64,000 bases of DNA from Bacillus inaquosorum KCTC 13429 (GCF_000332645.1 NZ_AMXN01000006.1:1-64000), one strand, 5' to 3'. Shown: positions 45,301 to 57,206, numbered from the stretch's first letter. The notes: generated by a model not told the origin, from the sequence alone. Translations and numbers: made by a program.

Positions 45301-45615
45301 ATGAACATTCCAAACCATCCAGAAACAGAAACGTTGCAGCTGACAAAGGTTCTTCACGCACTGAGTGATCCGCTTCGTTTAGAGCTCGTCAAGCAATTAG
45401 CTGAAGCGAAAGAAAAAACGTGCGGCACCTGTGCGGATGTACAGGTTGCCAAATCGACTTTGTCACATCATTTTAAAGTATTAAGAGAATCAGGCATCGC
45501 TCAAGTTCGCATAGAAGGAAAGCGCCGGTATTATTCGCTTCGGGCTGAAGACCTTGAAAAGGCGTTTCCGGGCCTGCTTGATGCCGTGCTGAATGTGGAC
45601 CAGGACCGCTGGTGA
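45301..45615 (+). CDS. yczG: ArsR-family regulator YczG
   Basis: 104 residues. Winged helix with [17 protein letters not shown] near residue 18 and [22 protein letters not shown] as recognition helix (residues about 49-70). The CGTC pair before the recognition helix (residues 41 and 44) could bind metal or sense redox state. Most likely it controls the divergent ycnED operon and itself. There is no Shine-Dalgarno sequence before the ATG and the promoter ends six bases upstream, so a leaderless mRNA is likely. Confidence 0.87.
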   Translation: MNIPNHPETETLQLTKVLHALSDPLRLELVKQLAEAKEKTCGTCADVQVAKSTLSHHFKVLRESGIAQVRIEGKRRYYSLRAEDLEKAFPGLLDAVLNVDQDRW

Positions 45616-45616
45616 A

Positions 45617-47115
<1,499 letters not shown>

Positions 47116-47161
47116 AAAAGAAGTCAGAATGATAAGAAAATAGCGACAGGGGGACATTCAC

Positions 47162-48472
47162 ATGAGTCAAACAACAGCAAACATTACGACTGCCCAGTGG
47201 CAGCAAAAACGGGATCAATTCGTATCAAAAGGTGTGAGCAACGGCAACCGCAGTCTGGCGGTAAAAGGAGAAGGGGCTGAGCTGTATGATCTGGACGGCC
47301 GGAGATTTATTGATTTTGCAGGCGCCATCGGAACGTTAAACGTCGGACACTCGCATCCGAAGGTGGTTGAGGCTGTGAAGCGGCAGGCGGAGGAGCTGAT
47401 TCACCCGGGCTTCAATGTCATGATGTACCCGTCTTATATCGAATTAGCGGAAAAACTGTGTGGGATTGCGCCGGGCAGCCATGAGAAAAAAGCGATCTTC
47501 CTGAACTCAGGGGCGGAAGCGGTAGAGAATGCTGTGAAAATCGCCAGAAAGTATACAAAGCGCCAAGGGGTTGTCTCGTTTACACGCGGATTTCATGGGC
47601 GCACGAATATGACGATGAGCATGACGAGCAAGGTCAAACCTTATAAATTCGGCTTCGGCCCTTTTGCGTCAGAGGTTTATCAAGCGCCGTTCCCATATTA
47701 TTATCAGAAGCCGGCCGGCATGAGTGATGAAAGCTATGACGACATGGTCATCCAAGCGTTCAATGATTTCTTCATCGCTTCAGTCGCGCCTGAAACGGTA
47801 GCCTGTGTCGTGATGGAGCTAGTGCAGGGAGAAGGCGGCTTTATCATTCCTTCGAAACGATTTGTGCAGCACGTCGCATCATTCTGCAAGGAACACGGCA
47901 TTGTCTTTGTCGCTGATGAAATTCAAACCGGATTTGCCAGAACCGGCACTTATTTCGCAATTGAGCACTTTGATGTAGTGCCTGATTTGATCACGGTCTC
48001 TAAATCACTTGCAGCGGGATTGCCGTTAAGCGGTGTGATCGGCCGCGCGGAAATGCTTGATGCAGCAGCGCCAGGGGAGCTGGGCGGCACGTATGCCGGC
48101 AGCCCGCTCGGGTGCGCGGCAGCGTTGGCTGTATTGGATATCATTGAAGAAGAAGGGCTGAATGAGCGATCTGAAGAAATTGGCAAAAACATTGAAGACA
48201 AGGCGTATGAGTGGAAACAAGAATTCCCGTTCATCGGTGACATCCGCAGACTCGGGGCAATGGCGGCAATCGAAATTGTCAAGGATCCTGACACGCGTGA
48301 GCCTGATAAAACGAAAGCGGCAGCGATCGCGGCGTATGCAAATCAAAACGGATTACTTTTGCTGACTGCGGGAATTAACGGCAATATCATCCGCTTTCTG
48401 ACGCCGCTTGTCATCTCGGACAGTCTTCTGAATGAAGGGCTCAGCATCTTGGAGGCAGGCCTGCGAGCTTAA
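47162..48472 (+). CDS. gabT: 4-aminobutyrate aminotransferase GabT
   Basis: 436 residues. Class III aminotransferase that converts GABA and 2-oxoglutarate to succinate semialdehyde and glutamate. [18 protein letters not shown] near residue 52, [12 protein letters not shown] near 245 (Asp contacts the PLP ring) and the PLP lysine in [14 protein letters not shown] (near 279) are present. First gene of gabTD, activated by GabR. Confidence 0.96.
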   Translation: MSQTTANITTAQWQQKRDQFVSKGVSNGNRSLAVKGEGAELYDLDGRRFIDFAGAIGTLNVGHSHPKVVEAVKRQAEELIHPGFNVMMYPSYIELAEKLCGIAPGSHEKKAIFLNSGAEAVENAVKIARKYTKRQGVVSFTRGFHGRTNMTMSMTSKVKPYKFGFGPFASEVYQAPFPYYYQKPAGMSDESYDDMVIQAFNDFFIASVAPETVACVVMELVQGEGGFIIPSKRFVQHVASFCKEHGIVFVADEIQTGFARTGTYFAIEHFDVVPDLITVSKSLAAGLPLSGVIGRAEMLDAAAPGELGGTYAGSPLGCAAALAVLDIIEEEGLNERSEEIGKNIEDKAYEWKQEFPFIGDIRRLGAMAAIEIVKDPDTREPDKTKAAAIAAYANQNGLLLLTAGINGNIIRFLTPLVISDSLLNEGLSILEAGLRA

Positions 48473-48540
48473 TCATTGGAAAGAAAACGGCTGTGTCTGC
48501 TATCATTTTAAGTAATCATGAAAAGAAAGGAATGTTCAAT

Positions 48541-49929
48541 ATGCCAGATCAATTAACGGTCTACAACCCGGCTACGGGCGAGGAGATCAAAACGATTCCT
48601 CAGCAATCGGCCAAAGAAGTAGAAGAAGCCATTGAACGTTCACATCAAGCGTTTAAAACATGGTCTAAAACATCAGCGAACGAAAGAGCGTCTCTATTGA
48701 AAAAATGGTATGAGCTGATTGTTGAACATAAAGAAGAACTTGCAGATTTAATTACAAAAGAAAACGGAAAACCGTACCAAGAAGCAGTCGGCGAAGTGCT
48801 CTACGGCGCAGGCTATATCGAATGGTTCGCAGAGGAAGCGAAGCGCGTGTACGGAAGAACGGTTCCTGCTCCGACAACCGGTAAACGAATTGTCGTCACA
48901 CGCCAGCCGGTCGGCCCTGTTGCCGCCATCACGCCTTGGAATTTCCCGAATGCGATGATTACACGCAAAGCGGCGCCTGCTCTTGCTGCCGGCTGTACGT
49001 TTATCATCAAGCCGGCACCGGACACACCGCTGTCTGCATATGAGCTTGCGCGCCTCGCATATGAAGCGGGTATTCCGAAGGATGTTCTTCAGGTTGTGAT
49101 TGGCGACGGAGAAGAAATCGGGAATGTGTTCACAAGCAGCCCGAAAATCCGTAAAATCACGTTCACAGGATCAACGCCAGTAGGGAAAATCCTCATGAAA
49201 AACAGTGCGGACACTGTGAAACACATCTCTATGGAGCTCGGCGGACATGCGCCGCTCATCGTGGATGAGGATGCCAATATTGACCTTGCCGTTGAACAAG
49301 CGATGGTGTCCAAATATCGAAACGCGGGGCAAACATGCGTGTGTGCTAACCGCCTGATCGTCCATGAATCCATCAAAGATGAATTTGCTGCGAAACTGAG
49401 CGAGCAAGTGTCTAAGCTTAAAGTCGGAAACGGACTTGAAGAAGGCGTCAATGTCGGCCCGATTATCAACAAAAGAGGCTTCGAAAAAATCATCAGCCAA
49501 ATTGATGATGCCGTTGAAAAAGGGGCGAAAGTTCTCGCGGGGGGCACGTATGACCGAAACGATGACAAAGGCTGCTACTTTGTCAATCCGACAGTGCTCG
49601 CCGATGTCGATACGTCCATGAATATCATGCACGAGGAAACATTCGGCCCGGTTGCACCGATCGTCACGTATTCTGATATTGATGAAGCAATTCAGCTTGC
49701 CAACGATACACCGTACGGCTTGGCTGCTTACTTCTTCACAGAAAACTACCGACGCGGCATCTATATTTCCGAGAATCTTGAGTATGGCATTATCGGCTGG
49801 AATGACGGCGGACCGTCAGCGGTTCAAGCCCCATTCGGCGGAATGAAAGAAAGCGGCATCGGCCGTGAAGGCGGTTCGGAAGGCATCGAGCCGTACCTTG
49901 AAACAAAATATATGTCCATCGGTTTGTAA
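48541..49929 (+). CDS. gabD: Succinate-semialdehyde dehydrogenase GabD
   Basis: 462 residues from the ATG at 48541 (site GAAAGGA). Aldehyde dehydrogenase fold: [19 protein letters not shown] (near 138), the general base Glu in MELGGHAPL and the nucleophile Cys in [10 protein letters not shown] (near 271). It oxidises succinate semialdehyde to succinate, completing GABA breakdown. An upstream in-frame start would overlap the ribosome site. Confidence 0.95.
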   Translation: MPDQLTVYNPATGEEIKTIPQQSAKEVEEAIERSHQAFKTWSKTSANERASLLKKWYELIVEHKEELADLITKENGKPYQEAVGEVLYGAGYIEWFAEEAKRVYGRTVPAPTTGKRIVVTRQPVGPVAAITPWNFPNAMITRKAAPALAAGCTFIIKPAPDTPLSAYELARLAYEAGIPKDVLQVVIGDGEEIGNVFTSSPKIRKITFTGSTPVGKILMKNSADTVKHISMELGGHAPLIVDEDANIDLAVEQAMVSKYRNAGQTCVCANRLIVHESIKDEFAAKLSEQVSKLKVGNGLEEGVNVGPIINKRGFEKIISQIDDAVEKGAKVLAGGTYDRNDDKGCYFVNPTVLADVDTSMNIMHEETFGPVAPIVTYSDIDEAIQLANDTPYGLAAYFFTENYRRGIYISENLEYGIIGWNDGGPSAVQAPFGGMKESGIGREGGSEGIEPYLETKYMSIGL

Positions 49930-49945
49930 AAGAATGCAAGCTCCT

Positions 49946-49978
49946 GAGGGCTGCCGGATCTTCCGGCAGCTCTTTTTG
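49946..49978 (+). terminator. Terminator of gabTD
   Basis: GAGGGCTGCCGGA pairs with TTCCGGCAGCTC around a two- to three-base loop, then TTTTTG. Confidence 0.88.
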
Positions 49979-49988
49979 TTGTTCTGGC

Positions 49989-50017
49989 GAATAAACACAA
50001 TAATTCCAGCCAAAATA
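49989..50017 (+). promoter_or_regulatory. Possible forespore promoter of glcU-gdh
   Basis: GAATA at 49989 and CAAAATA at 50011 are 17 bases apart and loosely resemble sigma-G elements. The operon is known to be expressed in the forespore; the match itself is weak. Confidence 0.35.
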
Positions 50018-50052
50018 ACAGCAAATACATTTTGAAAGAAGGTTCCCCAACA

Positions 50053-50916
50053 ATGGATTTATTATTGGCTCTTCTCCCGGCTTTGTTTTGGGGGAGCATT
50101 GTTCTCTTCAATGTGAAATTAGGCGGCGGGCCGTACAGCCAGACACTGGGAACGACGATCGGAGCGCTTATTGTTTCTATCGTGATTTACTTTTTTGTTC
50201 AGCCCGTTTTGTCATTGCGCATTTTTATTGTTGGCATCGTATCCGGCTTATTTTGGTCCCTTGGACAGAGCAACCAGCTGAAAAGCATTGAATTGATGGG
50301 TGTGTCCAAAACAATGCCGATTTCCACCGGAATGCAGCTCGTTTCGACCTCGCTGTTCGGTGTGATCGTGTTCCGCGAATGGTCTACACCGATTGCGATT
50401 ACGCTTGGCATTCTCGCTCTGATCTTTATCATTGTGGGAATCATCCTCACGTCATTGGAAGATAAGAAAGACAGGAAAGAGGGAGAGCCAAGTAACTTAA
50501 AAAAGGGCATCTTGATTCTTCTTGTCTCGACGCTAGGTTATTTGGTTTATGTAGTCGTCGCCAGATTGTTCAATGTGTCCGGCTGGTCGGCTCTTTTGCC
50601 GCAGGCGATTGGGATGGTGATTGGGGGCGTTGCTTTAACCTACAAGCATAAACCCTTTAACAAGTATGCGATCAGAAATATTCTCCCGGGCTTAATCTGG
50701 GCAGGCGGAAATATGTTTTTGTTTATTTCTCAGCCGCGAGTCGGTGTCGCAACAAGCTTTTCTCTCTCGCAAATGGGAATTGTCATTTCTACGCTCGGCG
50801 GCATTTTCATCCTGCGTGAAAAGAAAACAAAACGCCAGCTCATTGCGATTGCCATCGGGATTGCCCTGATTATTGCGGCCGCTGTATTTTTAGGAATTGC
50901 CAAAACAAATTCATAA
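50053..50916 (+). CDS. glcU: Glucose uptake protein GlcU
   Basis: 287 residues with ten membrane helices of the GRP/RhaT transporter family (LLALLPALFWGSIVLFNVK; GLIWAGGNMFLFISQPRVGVATSFSLSQ described near residue 217). PTS-independent, proton-coupled glucose uptake. It precedes gdh by 18 bases, so glucose taken up unphosphorylated meets glucose dehydrogenase; this fits use during spore germination. Confidence 0.93.
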   Translation: MDLLLALLPALFWGSIVLFNVKLGGGPYSQTLGTTIGALIVSIVIYFFVQPVLSLRIFIVGIVSGLFWSLGQSNQLKSIELMGVSKTMPISTGMQLVSTSLFGVIVFREWSTPIAITLGILALIFIIVGIILTSLEDKKDRKEGEPSNLKKGILILLVSTLGYLVYVVVARLFNVSGWSALLPQAIGMVIGGVALTYKHKPFNKYAIRNILPGLIWAGGNMFLFISQPRVGVATSFSLSQMGIVISTLGGIFILREKKTKRQLIAIAIGIALIIAAAVFLGIAKTNS

Positions 50917-51720
<804 letters not shown>

Positions 51721-51725
51721 TCAAA

Positions 51726-51763
51726 AAAAGCGACCCAGACATGACATCTGGATCGCTTTTTTG
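51726..51763. terminator. Terminator between gdh and ycnI
   Basis: AAAAGCGA and TCGCTTTT, with an inner CCAGA/TCTGG pairing, stand between the converging genes and end in T runs on both strands. Confidence 0.85.
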
Positions 51764-51764
51764 A

Positions 51765-52379
51765 TTAGGCACGCTTTTTCTTTACCAGTGCCGCTATAGA
51801 TAAGATAATGGCAGCCGCAGACAGCACAATCGCTGTGATGTCCAGAGCTGAAGAACCTGAGTCTTCGGAATCGTCTTCTGTTTTCGTCGCGCCGTGCTCA
51901 TCTGTCACTTGCTTTGCAGCGGTGATTTTTGTAATGGAGTGAGGTGTATCCGCATCCTCGTCACCTGTCCACTCAACAATGCTGCCGTCTTTGTAATATT
52001 GGTAGGCGTCCCAAGCGGCTTCCTCGGCTTTTTCAGGGTTTTTGGCAACAAAGGTAAACTGCTGGAATTGTCCTTCCTGAATGCCGCCGTCAGTTGCTTC
52101 CCACGTCACGGACACTGATTTGTCATCGTGTTTTTGAGTGGATACCTTCCAGCCCGGAATTGGCTCGTATTGCTGGAATTCAACATCCTTTGGCATCTTG
52201 AGGACAACCTTTGTTGTCGGCAGATTTTTTTCAGAAGGAACCTTCATTGTATAAGTCTCCCAAGAGCCTGCAGCGGATTCAGCAGGCTTTACAGTAACGT
52301 GCGCGCTGGCTGGGGCCGTAAAGAATAAGAGAGAGCCGACAATAGCCGGACATAGTGTGAATGCGATTTTTTTTAACAA
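51765..52379 (-). CDS. ycnI: Copper-binding membrane-anchored protein YcnI
   Basis: 204 residues from a TTG at 52379, eight bases after AAGGAG; the GTG at 52388 would sit directly on the ribosome site. The signal peptide ends TAPASA and the mature protein begins with His (HVTVKPAES), a DUF1775 domain in which the N-terminal His forms part of a Cu(II) site. A C-terminal helix (about 180-200) and KKKRA tail anchor it. Part of the ycnKJI copper-limitation operon. Confidence 0.92.
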   Translation of the reverse strand: MLKKIAFTLCPAIVGSLLFFTAPASAHVTVKPAESAAGSWETYTMKVPSEKNLPTTKVVLKMPKDVEFQQYEPIPGWKVSTQKHDDKSVSVTWEATDGGIQEGQFQQFTFVAKNPEKAEEAAWDAYQYYKDGSIVEWTGDEDADTPHSITKITAAKQVTDEHGATKTEDDSEDSGSSALDITAIVLSAAAIILSIAALVKKKRA

Positions 52380-52392
52380 CTCAAACACTCCT

Positions 52393-54018
52393 TTAATTGG
52401 TCTTTGTAAAGATGATATTGATTTCGTTAAAGTCTCCGGTCAGCCCGTGGACTTTGATTTTCCAGTTTCCCTTTTCATTAATGGATAGGTTTTCATCCTG
52501 GAAGACGCCTTTTGTTTTCTCTTTTAATTGAAACGTGCTTTTGTTTTCGCTGCCTGACAGGCCTGTTTTATAAATGGTTAACGTGATTTGCTGGATGTTT
52601 TTCACCGGGTTGCCGTTATGGTCAGTGACCCGCAGCTCAAATACGTTTTTGCCTGGCTGGTTCGGGCTGATGCTGAGAGACACGCTTTGCCCGTTTTCAA
52701 TCGCTTTGGTTTGATAGAACGGTTCCGGCGCCGGCTCAGGCGGGCTGGGCAGGCTTGTAAACACGGCCGCTGTGATTAATACAGCGATGCCGATTCCCCA
52801 TTCCGCTTTCAGTGTTCCGCTGATTCCTGCACGGCGCCGTTTTCTGGTGAGCAGAAAATGAATCGCGCCTAAGATCAGCATCAAAACAAACAGTCCGCTT
52901 TTCACTAAAAGAGCCTGGCCGTACGCTGTATGGAACAGTGAATCCATGGAACGAATGATGAAAAATCCATTGAGCAAGCCTGAAAACAAAATGACGCCGA
53001 CTGCAGTAAGCGCCCATGGGGAGAACCGGCTTACCGTTTCCCATGCGAGCGTTTTATCAGGCTGCTTCCATTCTTTTGCGAGCAGCAAAACGAGTGCTGC
53101 AACCCCGCCGACCCAGATGGAAGCGGAAGATAAATGAAGGAAATCCATCAAAATGCCGATCGCTTTTTCTTCAACGACAGCAGCATGCCCGGTAAACGCT
53201 TTGGCAAGCAGGAGACCGAAAAAGAAAATGAGCGGCGCTGTCCAATAGCCAAAGGACGAAAAGCGGTTTTTGCGTATCGCAGGGATCACAGACAGTGCAA
53301 GCAGCACATACAGCACGGCCTGTATGATCCAAATTGCGCCGCCCGCAGTTTCAAACAGTGTTTCTCTGATGTAGCCCGGCTGGAAGGCGCTGCCCCAGCC
53401 GCCGCCCGCGTTTGCTTTTGTCTGAATCGGAAGCTGAAGCAAAAGCGCCAGACCCAATGCGGCGATGGAAACGATCAGGATACGTCTTGTCCGTTTGGTG
53501 AGCTGTTCTGAATCCCCTTTATACCAGAAGAGATGGAAGAAAACCGTTCCGATAAACAGAGATAAAGCTGTATACAGTATCGCGCGGTCTGCGGCTGTTG
53601 CCGGATTCAGCGCTGAGCCGGCTGCTTTTTGGCTGCTGAATCCGCCGTCCGCTTTCCCGATGCTGAACGGAATGACGCCGGAAACCGGATGCCCGTCTGC
53701 GGACACGGCATTCCATTCCGCTCTGTATACATCATGCGGCAGCTTCTTTTTGAGCTTTACTGTCATGATGTGATTGTTGTCTTTTTGGATTTCAGTCTTG
53801 TCCATATCCACCCGGTCGCCGTTTGAATTATAGACTTTAATGTAATGAAACCCTTCTTCAACCGGTTCATTAAATTCGATCTCCACCTGTGCAGGGGCGC
53901 TTTTTAATTCGCTGTTTTCCCCAGGTGAAGATTTGACAATATAGGCGTGAGCAAAGCTTGTTTTCGGCAGGAAAACAAGAAAAAGCAGAAGGATGATCCA
54001 CCATCTGTTTTGCTTCAT
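52393..54018 (-). CDS. ycnJ: Copper importer YcnJ (CopC-CopD fusion)
   Basis: 541 residues. After a signal peptide ending SFA, the mature protein starts with HAYIVKSSPGENSEL, a CopC domain with its N-terminal copper His (about 25-120). The middle (about 145-425) has eight membrane helices of the CopD family, and a C-terminal outer YtkA-like domain (about 445-540) follows. Copper uptake under copper starvation. Five bases separate it from ycnI. Confidence 0.95.
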   Translation of the reverse strand: MKQNRWWIILLLFLVFLPKTSFAHAYIVKSSPGENSELKSAPAQVEIEFNEPVEEGFHYIKVYNSNGDRVDMDKTEIQKDNNHIMTVKLKKKLPHDVYRAEWNAVSADGHPVSGVIPFSIGKADGGFSSQKAAGSALNPATAADRAILYTALSLFIGTVFFHLFWYKGDSEQLTKRTRRILIVSIAALGLALLLQLPIQTKANAGGGWGSAFQPGYIRETLFETAGGAIWIIQAVLYVLLALSVIPAIRKNRFSSFGYWTAPLIFFFGLLLAKAFTGHAAVVEEKAIGILMDFLHLSSASIWVGGVAALVLLLAKEWKQPDKTLAWETVSRFSPWALTAVGVILFSGLLNGFFIIRSMDSLFHTAYGQALLVKSGLFVLMLILGAIHFLLTRKRRRAGISGTLKAEWGIGIAVLITAAVFTSLPSPPEPAPEPFYQTKAIENGQSVSLSISPNQPGKNVFELRVTDHNGNPVKNIQQITLTIYKTGLSGSENKSTFQLKEKTKGVFQDENLSINEKGNWKIKVHGLTGDFNEINIIFTKTN

Positions 54019-54052
54019 CACTCAGACACCACCTTCCGCTGTATATGTTGTG

Positions 54053-54625
54053 TTATGTCTTGGTGCAGGTGCAGCGCTTTTTTCTGTCTTGAAGCATGTC
54101 CTCCAGCGCCTGGTCGAAGGTGCGGACGGCTCCGCCGAATCCTTTTTGAAACCGTTCGGCATGGTCGAGTGTCGCAAACGGAATCGCCTGCGGCTGACAG
54201 CAGTGCAGGTTTAATTCAGCGTTGACGACGAAATAAGCCGAACCGGCACTGACCGTTGTGTGTAACAGAAAATCTCTGCAAATCAAGTGTGAAACCTCTT
54301 CCGTTTTATCTGCGTAACGCAAAAATGCACAATGTGCGCAGCATAGCTGTTCGATGTCTTGATTTACCGTAATCAGCTGAACCGAATGGGCCTGATTGAC
54401 CGGCTTCAGGCAATAGCTGCACATATGATCCGCTTGAGGTGTTCGGGCTGGGAGCGTGATGCCGCCTGCTGTTTTGATGACTTGGTTTGACTGGACAAGC
54501 TGATTGACATCTCTGTATACCGTCATTTCCGAAACGCCGAACCGTGCGCTGATGTCAGAAATTCTGAGCGCGCCTTCTTCATTCAGCCACTTCAGTATGT
54601 GTTGCTGTCTATTAATCGGAAGCAT
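54053..54625 (-). CDS. ycnK: Copper-responsive repressor YcnK
   Basis: 190 residues. The DeoR-type HTH (about 5-55, RISDISARFGVSEMTVYRDVNQL) is fused to a NosL-like copper-binding domain with CSYC near residue 69 and CCAHC near 96. It represses ycnJ when copper is sufficient. First gene of the operon; its own start overlaps the candidate operator. Confidence 0.95.
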   Translation of the reverse strand: MLPINRQQHILKWLNEEGALRISDISARFGVSEMTVYRDVNQLVQSNQVIKTAGGITLPARTPQADHMCSYCLKPVNQAHSVQLITVNQDIEQLCCAHCAFLRYADKTEEVSHLICRDFLLHTTVSAGSAYFVVNAELNLHCCQPQAIPFATLDHAERFQKGFGGAVRTFDQALEDMLQDRKKRCTCTKT

Positions 54626-54655
54626 TCATACATCCCCTCCATTAAGATCTATTTA

Positions 54656-54684
54656 AGCGTAGAGGATTTTAGAGACAGAGACAA
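54656..54684 (-). promoter_or_regulatory. Candidate promoter of ycnKJI
   Basis: On the minus strand TTGTCT and TACGCT are 17 bases apart. A small inverted repeat, TCTA-N8-TAGA (54648-54663), overlaps the -10 and could be part of the YcnK or CsoR operator. Confidence 0.45.
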
Positions 54685-54748
54685 GTAAGCTGATGATAAA
54701 AAATGTGAAAATGTGTTGAACAGCAACAAAACGAAACAGAAGGGACTC

Positions 54749-54757
54749 TGGTATAAT
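54749..54757 (+). promoter_or_regulatory. Extended -10 promoter of ycnL
   Basis: TGGTATAAT is a perfect extended -10 (TGNTATAAT). No good -35 is visible 17 bases upstream. The transcript is expected to start near 54764. Confidence 0.55.
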
Positions 54758-54789
54758 AGACATATGGAATGGAAAGTGAGGAATACCCT

Positions 54790-55143
54790 ATGAAAGAAAC
54801 AGTATGCCCGAACTGCGGCAAACCTTTGACAGGCGACATGGTCAGATCGTCAAATGTGCCTTGTCAATTTCGCTGCGGACACTGCCGGGAACGGCTTTAT
54901 GAATATAAAGTATCAGCACCGATTATGCTGGTGTCATTAGCAGTCATCGTGCTGCTCATTTATCTTTTGCTGCTCCTCCGCAATGCGGCAGGCTCAATGA
55001 TACCGGCCGTACAGCACGTGCCGATGGCTGTATTTGCGCTTGTGTGCGCCTATCCCGTTTTTATTGTGAGTGAGCGGATGATCGCCAAGTACGTGATTCA
55101 AAACGGAAACATTATTTATAGAGGAAAGAGAAAAGGCTCCTGA
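54790..55143 (+). CDS. ycnL: YcnL, zinc-ribbon membrane protein of unknown function
   Basis: 117 residues from ATG 54790 with GTGAGGA eight bases upstream. The N-terminus has two CxxC pairs (CPNCGK and CGHCRE, residues about 6-35), a zinc-ribbon-like arrangement, followed by two membrane helices (about 45-65 and 75-95) and a basic tail. The symbol is by position next to ycnK. A nine-codon frame (54764-54793) starting at the predicted transcript start overlaps this ATG as ATGA, so translation may be coupled. Confidence 0.75.
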   Translation: MKETVCPNCGKPLTGDMVRSSNVPCQFRCGHCRERLYEYKVSAPIMLVSLAVIVLLIYLLLLLRNAAGSMIPAVQHVPMAVFALVCAYPVFIVSERMIAKYVIQNGNIIYRGKRKGS

Positions 55144-55164
55144 TATCAGGGGCCTTTTTATTTT
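55131..55164 (+). terminator. Terminator after ycnL
   Basis: AAAAGGC and GCCTTTTT with an inner CCTGATATCAGG pairing follow the ycnL coding end. Confidence 0.8.
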
Positions 55165-55171
55165 TAACAAA

Positions 55172-55191
55172 TTGTCACACCCGTGTGACAA
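55172..55191. promoter_or_regulatory. MtlR operator
   Basis: TTGTCACA and TGTGACAA are perfect inverted arms around CCCG, matching the known MtlR site TTGNCACAN4TGTGNCAA. It lies upstream of the mtlA -35, where the activator MtlR binds. Confidence 0.88.
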
Positions 55192-55209
55192 AGTCCTCTT
55201 TACTTTCAA

Positions 55210-55238
55210 TTGTATAGGGACTGTAAGCGTTTTAACAT
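55210..55238 (+). promoter_or_regulatory. Promoter of mtlAFD
   Basis: TTGTAT and TAACAT are separated by 17 bases, the same elements described for the B. subtilis mtlA promoter. The leader to mtlA is about 70 bases. Confidence 0.85.
55222..55237 (+). promoter_or_regulatory. Catabolite response element (cre) in the mtlA promoter
   Basis: TGTAAGCGTTTTAACA region closely fits the CcpA site and overlaps the -10, so CcpA should block mtlA when glucose is present. Confidence 0.75.
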
Positions 55239-55315
55239 AGAGTCAAAGGGAAGCATGATTCTCTGAACATCTTTTTATATCTTACAGCGACAAACAAAAC
55301 AGGGAGGGTTTATAT

Positions 55316-56749
55316 ATGCAGCAAGAACAGCAGCAAGGCGGCATGAAAGTGAAAGTGCAGCGCTTCGGCAGTTATTTGAGCGGAATGATCATGCCGAATA
55401 TCGGCGCGTTTATCGCGTGGGGCATCATTACCGCGCTGTTTATTCCGGCTGGATGGTTTCCGAATGAACAGCTGAATACACTTGTCAGCCCGATGATCAC
55501 GTATTTACTGCCGCTTTTGATAGCGTATACAGGCGGAAAAATGATTTACGACCATCGCGGCGGAGTCGTCGGGGCAACAGCGGCAATCGGGGTGATTGTC
55601 GGGTCGGATATTCCAATGTTTTTAGGTGCAATGATCATGGGGCCGCTTGGCGGATACCTCATTAAACAGACTGATAAATTGTTCAAGGATAAAGTCAAAC
55701 AAGGCTTTGAAATGCTGATCAACAACTTTACGGCAGGGATTGTCGGCGCGGCTTTAACGATTCTCGCGTTTTACGCCATCGGTCCGGTTGTCCTGACGTT
55801 AAACAAGTTGCTGGCAGCCGGTGTGGAAGTCATTGTACACGCTAATTTACTGCCTGTAGCCAGCGTTTTTGTGGAACCAGCGAAAGTGTTGTTCCTAAAC
55901 AACGCCATTAACCATGGAATCTTAAGCCCGATCGGAATCGAGCAAGCAGCCCAAACGGGAAAATCGATTCTGTTCTTAGTAGAAGCAAACCCTGGACCGG
56001 GGCTCGGCATTTTGCTGGCGTACATGTTCTTTGGCAAAGGTTCTTCAAAGTCAACGGCTCCCGGCGCGGCGATTATTCATTTCTTCGGCGGGATTCATGA
56101 GATTTACTTCCCGTACATTTTGATGAAACCGGCCTTGATTCTGGCGGCCATTGCCGGCGGAGCAAGCGGACTCTTAACGTTCACGATCTTTAATGCCGGA
56201 CTTGTCGCAGCATCGTCACCGGGAAGCATTATCGCATTGATGGCGATGACGCCAAGAGGAGGTTACTTCGGCGTATTGGCGGGTGTATTGGTCGCTGCAG
56301 TTGTTTCGTTCATCGTATCAGCAGTGATCCTGAAATCTTCAAAAGCAAGCGAAGAAGACCTCGCTGCAGCAACAGAAAAAATGCAGTCCATGAAGGGGAA
56401 GAAAAGCCAAGCAGCCGCTGCTTTAGAAGCGGAACAAGCAAAAGCTGAGGAAGCGTCTGAGCTGTCTCCTGAAAGCGTAAACAAAATTATCTTTGCGTGT
56501 GATGCGGGAATGGGATCAAGCGCCATGGGAGCATCCATCTTAAGAAATAAAGTGAAAAAAGCGGAGCTTGATATCAGCGTGACCAACACGGCCATTAACA
56601 ATCTGCCAAGCGATGCGGATATTGTCATCACCCATAAAGATTTAACAGATCGCGCGAAAGCGAAGCTGCCGAACGCGACGCACATATCAGTGGATAACTT
56701 CTTAAACAGCCCGAAATACGACGAGCTTATTGAAAAGCTTAAAAAGTAA
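55316..56749 (+). CDS. mtlA: Mannitol PTS permease EIICB, MtlA
   Basis: 477 residues. The membrane EIIC domain (about 15-340) transports mannitol; HFFGGIHEIYFPYILMKP near 258 contains the GIHE motif essential for sugar binding. A linker rich in Ala/Glu/Lys (about 345-385) leads to the EIIB domain, whose phosphorylated Cys395 is in ACDAGMGSSAMGA. The EIIA part is separate (mtlF). Start after CAGGGAGGG. Confidence 0.96.
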   Translation: MQQEQQQGGMKVKVQRFGSYLSGMIMPNIGAFIAWGIITALFIPAGWFPNEQLNTLVSPMITYLLPLLIAYTGGKMIYDHRGGVVGATAAIGVIVGSDIPMFLGAMIMGPLGGYLIKQTDKLFKDKVKQGFEMLINNFTAGIVGAALTILAFYAIGPVVLTLNKLLAAGVEVIVHANLLPVASVFVEPAKVLFLNNAINHGILSPIGIEQAAQTGKSILFLVEANPGPGLGILLAYMFFGKGSSKSTAPGAAIIHFFGGIHEIYFPYILMKPALILAAIAGGASGLLTFTIFNAGLVAASSPGSIIALMAMTPRGGYFGVLAGVLVAAVVSFIVSAVILKSSKASEEDLAAATEKMQSMKGKKSQAAAALEAEQAKAEEASELSPESVNKIIFACDAGMGSSAMGASILRNKVKKAELDISVTNTAINNLPSDADIVITHKDLTDRAKAKLPNATHISVDNFLNSPKYDELIEKLKK

Positions 56750-56773
56750 CCTCATAGAAAGAGAGTGATATTC

Positions 56774-57205
56774 ATGCAAGTACTCGCAAAGGAAAATATT
56801 AAACTCAATCAAACGGTATCCTCAAAAGAAGAGGCTATCAAATTAGCAGGCCAAACGCTGATTGACAACGGCTATGTGACAGAAGATTACATTGGCAAAA
56901 TGTTTGAACGGGAAGAAACGTCTTCTACTTTTATGGGGAATTTCATTGCGATTCCTCACGGCACAGAAGAAGCGAAACGTGAGGTGCTTCACTCTGGAAT
57001 TTCAATCATACAAATTCCAGACGGTGTGGAGTACGGGGAAGGCAACACGGCAAAAGTGGTATTCGGCATTGCGGGCAAAAATAATGAGCATTTAGATATT
57101 TTGTCTAACATCGCCATCATTTGCTCAGAAGAAGAAAATATTGAACGCCTGATCTCTGCTAAAAGCGAAGAAGATTTGATTGCCATTTTCAACGAGGTGA
57201 ACTGA
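56774..57205 (+). CDS. mtlF: Mannitol PTS EIIA component MtlF
   Basis: 143 residues from ATG 56774 (site AAGAGAGTG). The phosphorylated His62 lies in AIPHGTEEAKREV. It passes phosphate from HPr to the EIIB domain of MtlA and also to the PRD regulator MtlR. It starts 24 bases after mtlA and ends one base before mtlD. Confidence 0.96.
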   Translation: MQVLAKENIKLNQTVSSKEEAIKLAGQTLIDNGYVTEDYIGKMFEREETSSTFMGNFIAIPHGTEEAKREVLHSGISIIQIPDGVEYGEGNTAKVVFGIAGKNNEHLDILSNIAIICSEEENIERLISAKSEEDLIAIFNEVN

Positions 57206-57206
57206 C

